Below, one piece after another: positions 17,081-25,777 of a stretch of DNA of 64,000 bases. The DNA is from Rhizobium terrae (GTDB lineage: Bacteria > Pseudomonadota > Alphaproteobacteria > Rhizobiales > Rhizobiaceae), in assembly GCF_003425685.1 (NCBI RefSeq), contig NZ_QJKM01000009.1, forward strand, positions 186,001 through 250,000. The letters are read 5' to 3'. Position 1 is the stretch's first letter, and every line of letters begins with the position of its first letter. The notes under the pieces are model-generated. The model ran no database searches. It saw only the letters and a list, made by a program, of their open reading frames with translations, and was not told the origin of the DNA. A program made the position numbers and the translations under genes.

Positions 17081-17191
17081 TCACGAACATTCAATACCTG
17101 AGCCACTTGAGACCTGTAAGGTCCGCATCTGCGACGGCTATGAGCCCGATGGCGCCGGAGCGATGCGTTTAGCGAGAAGAGACCTGAAGCC

Positions 17192-18940
17192 ATGGACGCC
17201 ACGACCAATTCCTCCGACAAACAGCCGGTCAAGACCGGCCAGAAGGCAGGCATGCCGGAAGCCGCGATGAAATACCGCGCTTACCCGACGATCAGCATTC
17301 CCGACCGTACCTGGCCGTCGAAGACCATCACCAAGGCACCGATCTGGTGCTCCGTGGATCTGCGCGACGGCAACCAGTCGCTGGTCAACCCGATGGGCCA
17401 CGACCGCAAGGCCCGCATGTTCAAGCTCCTGCTCGACATGGGCTTCAAGGAAATCGAGATCGGTTTCCCGTCCGCCTCGCAGACAGATTTCGACTTCGCC
17501 CGCTGGTGCGTGGAAGAGGGAGGCGTGCCTGAGGACGTTTCCCTGCAGGTTCTGGTTCAGTGCCGGCCGGAGCTGATCACCCGCACGTTCGAATCGCTCG
17601 AAGGTGCGGTGAAGCCGATCATCCATTTCTACAACTCGACCTCCGAACTGCAGCGCCGCGTGGTCTTCGCCAAGGACGTCGCCGGCATCAAGCAGATCGC
17701 CGTCGATGCCGCCAAGATGATCACCGACATGGCGGCGAAGGCCGCCAATGGGGCAAATGGCGGCTACCGCTTCCAGTATTCGCCTGAAAGCTTTACCGGC
17801 ACGGAACTCGAAGTGGCATTGGAAATCTGCAATGCCGTCATCGCCGAAGTGAAGCCGACGGCCGACAACAAGCTGATCATCAACTTGCCGTCCACGGTCG
17901 AAATGGCAACGCCGAACATCTATGCCGACCAGATCGAATGGATGTGCCGGCAGATCGACAACCGCGAGAACGTCATCATCTCGCTGCATCCGCACAACGA
18001 CCGCGGCACCGGCATCGCGGCCACCGAGCTCGGTCTGATGGCGGGCGCCGACCGCGTCGAAGGCACGCTGTTCGGCAACGGCGAGCGCACCGGCAATGTG
18101 GACGTCGTGACGCTGGCGCTCAACATGTACACGCAAGGGATCGATCCGGAACTCGACTGCTCCGATATCGAGCGGATCAAGGCCGTCTACGAATATTCCA
18201 ACGAGATGGTCATTCCCGAACGCCATCCCTATGTCGGCGAACTGGTCTACACGGCCTTTTCCGGCTCGCACCAGGATGCGATCAACAAGGGCATGAAAGC
18301 GATCAGGCAGGCCAATGATCCGCATTGGGAAGTGCCTTACCTGCCGATCGACCCACGCGACGTCGGCCGCTCCTACGAGGCGATCATCCGTATCAACTCG
18401 CAGTCCGGCAAAGGCGGCATCGCCTATATCCTGCAGGAGGATTACGGCCTGAACCTGCCGCGCAACCTGCAGGTCGAGTTCCGCGAGGACATCCAGCGGA
18501 TCACCGACGAAGAGGGTAAGGAGCTTCCCTCGAGGCGCATCCACGAACGCTTCATGGAGCGTTATGTCGAACAACCCGGCGCTCGCCTGAAATTCGTCGA
18601 CCACCACACCTATCCGGCCGGCGTCGACCACAAAGGCGTGCGCGTCGTGGCCGCCGAGATTACCGACCGGGGCGAGGTGAAGCGGATCGAAGGCAAGGGC
18701 ACGGGCCCGATCGACGGTTTCATCAACGCGCTCTCGACCTATCTCGGCATCGAGCTGTCGGTGAACGACTATTCCGAACATTCGCTGCAGCACGGCTCGA
18801 ACGCCTCCGCCATCGCCTATGTGGAGATGGAGCATCCGGGTGGAAAACTCTTCGGCGCCGGCATCAACCAGAACATCGTCGCTGCGTCCCTGGAAGCGAT
18901 TATTTCGGCGGCGAACCGGGTGATTGAGGCGAGAGGCTGA
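17192..18940 (+). CDS. leuA: 2-isopropylmalate synthase (long form)
   Basis: LeuA condenses acetyl-CoA with 2-oxoisovalerate to start leucine synthesis. This 582-residue protein belongs to the longer LeuA type (as in Corynebacterium) with start MPEAAMKYRAYPTISIPDRTW after a 20-residue lead. The TIM-barrel metal site shows SVDLRDGNQSL (about 54-64) and LHPHNDRGTG (near 265). The C-terminal 140 residues form the leucine-binding regulatory domain, ending near HGSNASAIAYVEME. Leucine should inhibit the enzyme allosterically, and the leader at 16911 should control expression. The start codon is ATG 17192 with a GAAGAGA-type ribosome site. Confidence 0.95.
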   Translation: MDATTNSSDKQPVKTGQKAGMPEAAMKYRAYPTISIPDRTWPSKTITKAPIWCSVDLRDGNQSLVNPMGHDRKARMFKLLLDMGFKEIEIGFPSASQTDFDFARWCVEEGGVPEDVSLQVLVQCRPELITRTFESLEGAVKPIIHFYNSTSELQRRVVFAKDVAGIKQIAVDAAKMITDMAAKAANGANGGYRFQYSPESFTGTELEVALEICNAVIAEVKPTADNKLIINLPSTVEMATPNIYADQIEWMCRQIDNRENVIISLHPHNDRGTGIAATELGLMAGADRVEGTLFGNGERTGNVDVVTLALNMYTQGIDPELDCSDIERIKAVYEYSNEMVIPERHPYVGELVYTAFSGSHQDAINKGMKAIRQANDPHWEVPYLPIDPRDVGRSYEAIIRINSQSGKGGIAYILQEDYGLNLPRNLQVEFREDIQRITDEEGKELPSRRIHERFMERYVEQPGARLKFVDHHTYPAGVDHKGVRVVAAEITDRGEVKRIEGKGTGPIDGFINALSTYLGIELSVNDYSEHSLQHGSNASAIAYVEMEHPGGKLFGAGINQNIVAASLEAIISAANRVIEARG

Positions 18941-18968
18941 TCAGCCCGTTCAGAGTTTTCGCGGAATG

Positions 18969-18991
18969 CAGTCGCGGGGTCTCCGCGACTG
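18969..18991 (+). terminator. Possible terminator after leuA
   Basis: CAGTCGCGG and CCGCGACTG form a perfect 9-bp stem with a 5-base loop 28 bases after leuA. The following GCTGGGTTGTG has few T, so it is a hairpin with uncertain terminator activity. Confidence 0.4.
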
Positions 18992-19042
18992 GCTGGGTTG
19001 TGTGGCACCTGTAAATAGGCCTATGATAATGTGCCTTTGCCG

Positions 19043-20251
19043 TTACTCGAGAGGGAGCGAGTAGTCGTTTGCTGCTGCCCATGATCTTAAATTAAGGTCG
19101 GCCAAAAGCCATTTTCGGGTCCAATCATCGGCGAGACCAGTTTCTATATCTTCGATTATGGCTTCTCTATTCTCACTGCTACTTTTTAGATCGGGTTTGT
19201 CGCAGGCTTCAAGCGCAATGCGAGCCAGTCCACGATTTGCCTCGTAGCTATGCCAGCCTTGTTTCGCCGCATCGCCGCGAATACGAATAGCTTCGTCAAG
19301 AAGTTCAATCGCCCGTTTGTTATCCGGCGGGAGCTTATCTTTGTAGCAATAACCGAGTGATGCTGTGTGTCTGTAGAACCTCTTGGCAGTATCTGTATTC
19401 ATTAATGACTCAAATATGACCATCGAGCGCTCCATTTGAGGCTTGTCTCGAAACCAGTTATTGGATCGATTTTCTTCGGCCATATAGAAAATTTGCCGCA
19501 AAGTGTCGCCTGAAGCACCCTTGAAGAGAGCTTCTGCCTCTGTCGTCGTCGATGTTGGCGGAGTGGCGCGATTAAGCTGTCGAATGGAAAATGCGATTGC
19601 GTTTGTGTCCGATTGAATTTGTTGTTTTATGCTGTCAATTTCGACAGCAGCTTCTTGTGCTTTAACCGTAGCTTCCTCGGCTTTAACCGTCGCTTCTTGA
19701 GCTTTTTGCTCCAGTTTTTCAAATACTTCGGCATCGCTGAGGGCCCGACCCAAATATAGCCTCGTCCAAAGGTAGCCAAACAGAAACCCTGCTATGAAAA
19801 AGAAAATTATGATGCCGACGGCAAATGCGTCATCGCCGCCTCGAGCGGTGGCATTGTTAACGTATTTTCCAAACGACCCTAGTTCCTCGGCAATGCTTGT
19901 GAATTCGACTAAGGTCACGCCAACGATGAGTTTAGTTAGCCAATCGGATATCTGCTCCAGATTGGTATTACCTTCATAGATGGGACGCTGTCCGTCTTGG
20001 GCAACTGCGGTAACTCCCTCCCTTTGCAGTCGACGTGGAATTCCGAATAAGAAACCGACCAAGGCTCCAAACATCAAAGCCGCTCCGGCAGTCGACAGCA
20101 TAATTGTCAGCTGCTTTATTGCGGCGGGTATGCTTTCTGCTTGAAGTGACTGTGCAGCAACGACCGCGAATGCTGCCAAAATAATCCATAGTATAAATTT
20201 CAGAGCTTTTTTCGCGCTTAAATCTTTCGTATTTTTAGGAAAATCCGCCAT
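19043..20251 (-). CDS. A+T-rich membrane protein with coiled coil and helical C-terminal domain
   Basis: This 402-residue protein starts at ATG 20251, with AGGAGGG 4 bases upstream. Hydrophobic segments lie near 18-38, 47-72, 104-122 and 143-168. The loop between the second and third reads FLFGIPRRLQ, then GNTNLEQISDWLTK, a combination I have seen in uncharacterised bacterial membrane proteins. Residues 175-225 form a coiled coil with a seven-residue repeat (EEATVKA, QEAAVEI). The last 170 residues are helical and TPR-like. Base composition is far lower in G+C than in neighbouring genes, suggesting horizontal acquisition. Function unknown; a sensing or defence-linked role is only a guess. Confidence 0.75.
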   Translation of the reverse strand: MADFPKNTKDLSAKKALKFILWIILAAFAVVAAQSLQAESIPAAIKQLTIMLSTAGAALMFGALVGFLFGIPRRLQREGVTAVAQDGQRPIYEGNTNLEQISDWLTKLIVGVTLVEFTSIAEELGSFGKYVNNATARGGDDAFAVGIIIFFFIAGFLFGYLWTRLYLGRALSDAEVFEKLEQKAQEATVKAEEATVKAQEAAVEIDSIKQQIQSDTNAIAFSIRQLNRATPPTSTTTEAEALFKGASGDTLRQIFYMAEENRSNNWFRDKPQMERSMVIFESLMNTDTAKRFYRHTASLGYCYKDKLPPDNKRAIELLDEAIRIRGDAAKQGWHSYEANRGLARIALEACDKPDLKSSSENREAIIEDIETGLADDWTRKWLLADLNLRSWAAANDYSLPLE

Positions 20252-20476
20252 ATTCCCTCCTGCTTGAGGTCGACGTGTCTTTCTTCGTCAACTGCAACTT
20301 AGGATGGCTCTTTGCGCAGATGCAAGAGATCTTTCCAAGAAAATGCGACCAATAATCAAATGCGGCGCTGTCGCTTATTATTAAGACGGCAGCAATTAGT
20401 CGCAAGCGACACAGCATCGTACTGGCGAAGATGCTTAGTTTATCAGCCAGATCGATGGGCGTCTTTTCGCAGAAGC

Positions 20477-21322
20477 TTAAATCAACCCTGCCGCCTTGGC
20501 CGCGATGTCATCGAGGTCCGCCGCCGAAGACGGACCTATGACCATGTAGGTGGCGAGCGGCGTCACCCAGGAAACAAGGCCGGTGTCGTTGCGGATTTCC
20601 TCGATCGAGCGGTTGCCTTCCGGCCGTGTCTTGGTGAAGGCGATGACGATCACGTCGCCGTCTCCATCGCCGTCGGTGCGCCGGTAGAGAAGCTGGCCGA
20701 CCGGCACGCCGCCGGCGGCAAACAGCCGGGCGCCCTGGAAGGTCAGCCCGCTTTGCTCCAGTTCGGGGATGCGAAAATTGACCCCAGTATTTGTCGTCAG
20801 CCATTCGAGAATGTCGGCCGGGCGGTTCGCGGGAATCTCGGCCAGATGGTTCGTCTGGCGCGCGTAAAGCCGATAGTGGGCGACGATGTCGTCCAGCCAA
20901 TCGCGGCCGTTGGCGGTGGGCGTGGAGAGGGAGGCGAGCTGCGGCATCGCAGGATTGCCGCCGAGCATGTAACCGAGGCCGCCGCCCAGGACGAGCAGTA
21001 GAAGACCGCAGCCGAGCGCCTGCGGGCCGGACGGCTTGAATGAGAATGTCGGGCGCGGCGGCTGTGGCAGGCGGATGGCTTTGCGGGGCAGGGGCGCGTT
21101 CTTGATGTCACGAACCAGATCCAGCGGCACGGGTTCCTTGAGGATATCGTCGAAGGCGCGCCGGCCAATGTCGGCGCCGCGCTTCAGGCCGTCGTGCAAA
21201 GCTCTCGCCTGGGGATCGTTGACGAGAAGTTCATCGAGATCATGCCTCTCATGTTCGTCGGCCCGGCCATCGACGAAGGCGGAAAGGCGCAGTTCGAGCG
21301 GCGACGGCTGCAAAGCGTTCAC
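20477..21322 (-). CDS. Membrane anti-sigma factor
   Basis: This 281-residue protein starts at GTG 21322, two bases after the sigma-factor stop, with GGAGAG in the end of the sigma gene. The N-terminus ELRLSAFVDGRADEHERHDLDELL is the sigma-binding helical pattern of anti-sigma proteins, without the zinc HxxxCxxC motif. One membrane helix lies at about 103-122 (GCGLLLLVLGGGLGYMLGG). The extracytoplasmic part (123-281) may sense envelope stress. It should hold the adjacent ECF sigma factor inactive at the membrane until a signal releases it. Confidence 0.82.
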   Translation of the reverse strand: MNALQPSPLELRLSAFVDGRADEHERHDLDELLVNDPQARALHDGLKRGADIGRRAFDDILKEPVPLDLVRDIKNAPLPRKAIRLPQPPRPTFSFKPSGPQALGCGLLLLVLGGGLGYMLGGNPAMPQLASLSTPTANGRDWLDDIVAHYRLYARQTNHLAEIPANRPADILEWLTTNTGVNFRIPELEQSGLTFQGARLFAAGGVPVGQLLYRRTDGDGDGDVIVIAFTKTRPEGNRSIEEIRNDTGLVSWVTPLATYMVIGPSSAADLDDIAAKAAGLI

Positions 21323-21324
21323 GA

Positions 21325-21801
21325 TCAGGCTCTCCGCTCGCTGGTTGCGCTGCCGGTCGCGGCAAAGGTCAGGCGGGCCGCACAGAGCCGGCTGCCGAGA
21401 AGATCGACATTGATGCCGAGAATGGCGGCGGCTTCCGGATAGGTGAAGCCCTCGACATCGACAAGCAGGAAGGCGCTCGCAAGCCCATCGGGCAAAGCAA
21501 GCACGGCGCCTCGTGCTCTGCCCGCCTCAGCGGCGGAAATATCCGCGCCGCCCGGCTCCATGCGCCGACGCTTTTTCATTTCGTCGGCGTAGGTGCTCCG
21601 CATCATGCTGAAGAGCCAGTTTTCCAGCCGGCCTTCACCTTTCCAGTGATGGCTTTTCTGGATCGCCTTGCCGGCCACGTCCCGCGTCAGTTCATCCGCC
21701 TCCGGCACGCTGCCGGTCAGCGTCAGTGCGAAACGGCGCAGGCGCGGCAGAAGGGCGACAAGATCGCGCCGGATATCGGTTGATGGGGTCGGTTGTTTCA
21801 T
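21325..21801 (-). CDS. ECF-type RNA polymerase sigma factor
   Basis: This 158-residue protein has sigma region 2 (residues about 10-80, LPRLRRFALTLTGSVPEADEL ... WLFSMMRSTYADEMKKRRR) and region 4 (about 100-150, LVDVEGFTYPEAAAILGINVD), the minimal ECF set. Region 2 departs from common ECF forms, with ADELTRDVAGKAIQ in place of a usual DLVQETFLRAW-like stretch, so it is a divergent member. The ATG at 21801 has no clear Shine-Dalgarno. It is coupled to the anti-sigma gene by a two-base gap. ECF genes usually control their own promoter; no obvious GGAAC/CGTT-type box was picked out here. Confidence 0.82.
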   Translation of the reverse strand: MKQPTPSTDIRRDLVALLPRLRRFALTLTGSVPEADELTRDVAGKAIQKSHHWKGEGRLENWLFSMMRSTYADEMKKRRRMEPGGADISAAEAGRARGAVLALPDGLASAFLLVDVEGFTYPEAAAILGINVDLLGSRLCAARLTFAATGSATSERRA

Positions 21802-21894
21802 GAACGGAAGACAGTTTTATTCGTGATGACAGCGGAAGCGGGTCGGTAGCTATGACCGGATTGCGGCAGCATCGCAACAATCACCTCTTCCATT

Positions 21895-22848
21895 CTACAA
21901 CATTCTGGCGGCTTCGGGAATCGATACTGTGGCGGGAAATTCTCCGTAAAGAAGCCTGCTGTTGTCGAGCGTCACGCCGTCGCCCGTTTCCGTCAGGCTA
22001 TGGCGCTCGCAAAGCAGGTTCCAAGCGCCGGGCTCGCCCGAGAGCGTGAAGAGGTTGTAGGCGGCGCGCGGCTTGTGGCCGCCCGGGCCCTGGCTCGCAG
22101 ATGCGATGCCAAGTACCGGCACCTGGCCATGTGGGCTGCGCAGCCAGTAGATGGTGTTCAGATGGGTGTGCCCGTGCAGCACGAGTTCGGCGCCGCCGGT
22201 GGAGATCGCCGCGGCGAAACGGCGGATGCCGAGCATCCGCTTGTGCGACGACGTCGCGCCCCTGATCGGCGGATGGTGGATCAGCACGACGCGGAAAAGA
22301 CCTTCGTCGCCGGCCCTTTTCAGCAGGTTCACCATCTCGCGCGCCTGCCGCGGGCTGAAATAACCGGAGGCCGAAAAGGGCGGGGTTGCGTTGGAGGTCG
22401 AGCAGCCGATGATGGCGAGCGGGCCGCGGCGGCGATAGGTTGGGAAGATATGGTCGTCCTCCGGCCATTGGTGGGGATCGTCGTCGCTTTTGATGAACGG
22501 ATACCAGGCTTCCACCGACTTGTCGTGGGCACCCGGCACGTAGGCATCGTGATTGCCGGGCACGATGGTGGTCTCGACAGGATCGCCGATCGTTTCCAGC
22601 CATTCGCTGGCCAGCCGGATCTCGATGCCGGTCGCAAGATTGACAAGGTCGCCGGTGACGACCAGATGATCCGGTGCCTTAGTCTTCAAATCGCTCAAAA
22701 GTAGGTCGAGCGTGTTGACGAAAAGGTGCTTGCGCCGGTTTCGGTGCCAGTTCACAAAGCCGGTAATCCGCTTCGAGAAAAGCTCGCGCATGGTGAGTTT
22801 CGGAAGCGGCCCCAGATGGATGTCGGAAATATGCGCGAATTTGAACAT
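21895..22848 (-). CDS. Calcineurin-like metallophosphoesterase
   Basis: This 317-residue cytoplasmic protein carries all five metal-binding blocks of the superfamily: FAHISDIHLG at the N-terminus, VVTGDLVN, IVPGNHDAYV, LIHHPPIR and LHGHTHLN. It should bind two metal ions and cleave a phosphate ester; cyclic nucleotides or phospholipid precursors are typical substrates, but none can be chosen. ATG 22848 (MFKFAHISD) is preferred because the DIHLG block follows at the usual distance; ATG 22866 in frame is possible and neither has a strong ribosome site. Confidence 0.9.
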   Translation of the reverse strand: MFKFAHISDIHLGPLPKLTMRELFSKRITGFVNWHRNRRKHLFVNTLDLLLSDLKTKAPDHLVVTGDLVNLATGIEIRLASEWLETIGDPVETTIVPGNHDAYVPGAHDKSVEAWYPFIKSDDDPHQWPEDDHIFPTYRRRGPLAIIGCSTSNATPPFSASGYFSPRQAREMVNLLKRAGDEGLFRVVLIHHPPIRGATSSHKRMLGIRRFAAAISTGGAELVLHGHTHLNTIYWLRSPHGQVPVLGIASASQGPGGHKPRAAYNLFTLSGEPGAWNLLCERHSLTETGDGVTLDNSRLLYGEFPATVSIPEAARML

Positions 22849-22913
22849 GGCGCAGACATAACGCATGAGCCGGTAAATCGTTATCGATTTTCTTGGCGTT
22901 CAAGGAGTTATGA

Positions 22914-23402
22914 ATGAGCGGGGAAGGTATCCCGGAAATTCGCGGATTTCGCGCCCGAATGATGGTCTGGCTCATCCACCGGCTCTTCATCATGACGCGC
23001 GGCATGACGCTCGGCGTGCGCGCCGCCTGTTTCGACGCACAGGGTCGGGTCTTCCTCGTCCGCCACACCTATGTGCCCGGCTGGTATATGCCGGGTGGCG
23101 GCATGGAGCGGCACGAGACGGCGCTCGACGCGCTCCGGAAGGAATTGCGGGAGGAGGGCAATCTGGAGATCCGCGGCGAGCCGGAGCTCTTTAACGTCTA
23201 CTACAATCGCAATGCCAGCAAACGCGATCATGTGCTGTTCTATCGGGTGACGGTAGAGCAGACCGCGCCTCGCGATCCGGACATGGAGATTGCCGAAAGC
23301 GGGTTCTTCTCGCTGGACGCCTTGCCGGACAAGGCCACCTCGGCGACATTGCGGCGGTTGAAGGAACTGAGCGGCGAAGTGGAGAAGGCGGATTACTGGT
23401 GA
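22914..23402 (+). CDS. Nudix hydrolase-like protein with an altered Nudix box
   Basis: A 162-residue protein with AAGGAG 6 bases before ATG 22914. The Nudix box spans GGGMERHETALDALRKELREEGNL: the first Glu and the REEG core are present, but the usual Arg before the first Glu of REUxEE is Lys and the Gly after EEx is Asn. The metal-binding Glu residues are retained, so hydrolysis of a nucleoside-diphosphate-linked substrate is likely. The N-terminal 30 residues include a hydrophobic MVWLIHRLFIM stretch, possibly membrane-contacting. It is divergent from the phosphoesterase, 65 bases apart. Confidence 0.85.
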   Translation: MSGEGIPEIRGFRARMMVWLIHRLFIMTRGMTLGVRAACFDAQGRVFLVRHTYVPGWYMPGGGMERHETALDALRKELREEGNLEIRGEPELFNVYYNRNASKRDHVLFYRVTVEQTAPRDPDMEIAESGFFSLDALPDKATSATLRRLKELSGEVEKADYW

Positions 23403-23446
23403 GGGGCGGCGCCCGCTTGCCGTGGTTCTGTTTATCCGGTCGGGAA

Positions 23447-23839
23447 CTATCCCATGGGCAAGCCGGACAAAAGAACCCAGCAGAATACGAGAAACATGCT
23501 AATCAGGCTCGTCGTCGGTATCCATGGAACGATCCGTTTCGGCTCATGATATTTCCGTCGACGCGATTTAGGTCGAGGTGGGCCATAGGGGCCTTCACCC
23601 TTTGCCGAAAAATAGAATTTTCCGATGGCCATATGGATCAGGACCGAGATCGCCGGTGTTGTGGCGAGCATGTATAGTCTTTCGCCGATGGTGATCGGCA
23701 GCCCCCCATTCATATGGGATGCGATGGAATAAGGCGTGAAAGGGAGCGCCATCAGGCTTGCAATCGCCACCGAAACTATTCCCACCAAAATACCAAATGA
23801 CAGGAAGAGAAACAGTCGCAGCTGCTCAATTCCAATCAT
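23447..23839 (-). CDS. Small polytopic membrane protein, unknown function
   Basis: This 130-residue protein has three hydrophobic segments (about 7-32, 52-72 and 106-126) separated by a basic loop (PKSRRRKYHEPKR). It opens MIGIEQLRLFLFLSFGILVG. ATG 23839 is preceded by AAAGGC. Its composition is somewhat less G+C-rich than that of its neighbours. I do not recognise the family. It is convergent with the Nudix gene. Confidence 0.6.
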   Translation of the reverse strand: MIGIEQLRLFLFLSFGILVGIVSVAIASLMALPFTPYSIASHMNGGLPITIGERLYMLATTPAISVLIHMAIGKFYFSAKGEGPYGPPRPKSRRRKYHEPKRIVPWIPTTSLISMFLVFCWVLLSGLPMG

Positions 23840-23934
23840 CGCAACGTGCCTTTCCCCGTGCTCACCGGATGTCAGTCGCAGGCTTTATCACAGTTTCTGA
23901 GCCGGCAACCGGGAATAACAGGCAAGATCGGGCG

Positions 23935-24924
23935 TCAGGCCGCTTTCCGGAGCGCCTCCCGGCCGTGCGGCGCGTCGAGATCGACCATCGGCCCGACGGG
24001 GACGATTCCGGTCGGGTTGATGGTCCTGTGGCTTTCATAATAGTGGTGCTTGATATGGAAGAGGTTGCAGGTCTCCGCAATGCCCGGCTGCTGGTAAAGA
24101 TCGCGCAGGTAGCCGGAGAGGTTGGGATAGTCGGCAATGCGGCGGATGTTGCACTTGAAGTGGCCGACATAGACTGGATCGAAGCGCAGCAGCGTGGTGA
24201 AAAGCCGCCAGTCGGCTTCCGTCGTGCGATCGCCGAAGAGATAACGAGTGCCGGAGAGCCGTTTTTCCAGCATGTCCAGCGTTTCGAAAAGGCGGGTTAC
24301 CGCTCCTTCATAGGCTTCCTGCGTGGTGGCGAATCCGGCCTTGTAGACCCCGTTGTTCACCGTGTCGTAGATCACGGTGTTCAACTCATCGATCTCGCCA
24401 CGCAGGGCTTGCGGATAGAAATCCGCCGCCGAACCGGTCAGGCCGTCGAAGACGTCGTTCATCATGCGGATGATTTCCGAACTCTCGTTCGAGACGATGG
24501 TGTTCTGCTGCCTGTCCCAGAGGACCGGCACGGTGACGCGGCCGGTATAGCCCGGATCGGCCTTCAGGTAGACCTGGTAGAGATAGTTGGAGCCGAAGAG
24601 GTGGTCGCCGGGGGCGCCGTTGCGCTGTTTGAATTCCCAGCCGTTTTCCAGCATCAGGTAATCGACGACCGAAACCGAGATCAGGTCTTCGAGCTGTTTC
24701 AGCTTGCGGAAGATCAGCGTCCGGTGCGCCCAGGGACATGCATAGGAGACGTAGAGGTGATAGCGCCCGGCCTCGGCCTTGAAGCCGCCTTTGCCGGAAG
24801 GACCGGCGGAACCGTCTGCCGTCAACCAGTTGCGGAACTGCGATTCGGCGCGCCTGAAATGCCCCTTGTTCGACTTCGTGTCGTACCAGACGTCTTGCCA
24901 TTTTCCATCGACGAGCATGCCCAT
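23935..24924 (-). CDS. Glutathionyl-hydroquinone reductase-like GST (YqjG/ECM4 family)
   Basis: This 329-residue protein matches the Xi-class glutathione transferases that reduce glutathionyl-hydroquinones. The catalytic Cys lies in YVSYACPWAHRTLI, with TVPVLWDRQQNTIVSNES and the C-terminal helical domain following. Length fits the family (about 320-330). ATG 24924 follows GGAG at 6 bases; an in-frame ATG at 24918 is possible. Such enzymes use glutathione in the cytoplasm to recycle quinone conjugates. Confidence 0.9.
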   Translation of the reverse strand: MGMLVDGKWQDVWYDTKSNKGHFRRAESQFRNWLTADGSAGPSGKGGFKAEAGRYHLYVSYACPWAHRTLIFRKLKQLEDLISVSVVDYLMLENGWEFKQRNGAPGDHLFGSNYLYQVYLKADPGYTGRVTVPVLWDRQQNTIVSNESSEIIRMMNDVFDGLTGSAADFYPQALRGEIDELNTVIYDTVNNGVYKAGFATTQEAYEGAVTRLFETLDMLEKRLSGTRYLFGDRTTEADWRLFTTLLRFDPVYVGHFKCNIRRIADYPNLSGYLRDLYQQPGIAETCNLFHIKHHYYESHRTINPTGIVPVGPMVDLDAPHGREALRKAA

Positions 24925-25182
24925 GGCGGTCTCCTTGGTGTTTCCCTGCGGCATAGATACGGCAGGCAAACAGGAATGCGAGCCACGATTTTATGAACGC
25001 TGCGTTTTTGCATTGGACGTCATGAAATTTTCCTGCTACCTCGCTTGTCACATTTTTCGGGGCATTCTCATTCCATGACTGAAGCACGGGCACTGCGACG
25101 ACGCTGATCTTCGAAGAAGACGCCGGATAAGGCGTCAACGAGATCGCTTGTCCTGTCCGCTCCTTATTTCCACGGCTTCAGT

Positions 25183-25704
25183 ATGTCCATGTCTTCGCAG
25201 CTTCTTCTCAAGCACAACCTTGTCTACCTCACCGAGGACGCATCGCATGATGACGTCATCGAACTGATCAACGCGGAGGCCTTCGGCCCCGGCCGGCATA
25301 CGCGCGCCGCCGCCCGCATCCGGGAACAGGGAGCGCATGACCGGTCACTCTCCTTCGTCTGCACCGATGACGGCGAAACGATTGCCTCGGTCCGGATGAC
25401 GCCGGTTCTTGCCGGCGGCGTGAAAGGCCATCTGCTCGGCCCGCTCGCGGTCCGGCCGTCCCACAAGAACCGGGGTATCGGCCGGGAACTGGTGCGGATC
25501 GCGGTCGAGGCGGCGAAACGCAAGGGGTCCGAAGCAGTGATCCTGGTCGGCGATCCGCCCTATTACATGCCGCTCGGCTTCGAAAAGGTTGCCTACGGCG
25601 CCCTGCAGTTTCCCGGTCCCGTCGATCCGGGCCGGGTCCTTGTGGTGCCGATCGCAGCCGACGTCCACGCGCGGCTCAAGGGCGTCATCGGCTGGCGCGA
25701 ATAG
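25183..25704 (+). CDS. YhbS-like GNAT N-acetyltransferase
   Basis: This 173-residue protein has the GNAT core: LLGPLAVRPSHKNRGIGRELVRIAVEAA is the acetyl-CoA site, and ILVGDPPYYMPLGFEKV is the YhbS-type end of the fold with its PPYYxxxGF turn. The family acetylates small molecules or proteins; substrate unknown. The start ATG 25183 lacks a strong Shine-Dalgarno. A GACGCC...GGCGTC inverted repeat lies about 60 bases upstream. The MFS transporter follows 73 bases later and may be co-transcribed. Confidence 0.85.
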   Translation: MSMSSQLLLKHNLVYLTEDASHDDVIELINAEAFGPGRHTRAAARIREQGAHDRSLSFVCTDDGETIASVRMTPVLAGGVKGHLLGPLAVRPSHKNRGIGRELVRIAVEAAKRKGSEAVILVGDPPYYMPLGFEKVAYGALQFPGPVDPGRVLVVPIAADVHARLKGVIGWRE

Positions 25705-25777
25705 GGCAATTCCGTTAAGACCCGATGCGAGACCGGCGAAAGGCCCGGTCGGATTCACGCAAATCGGGGGACGGTGC

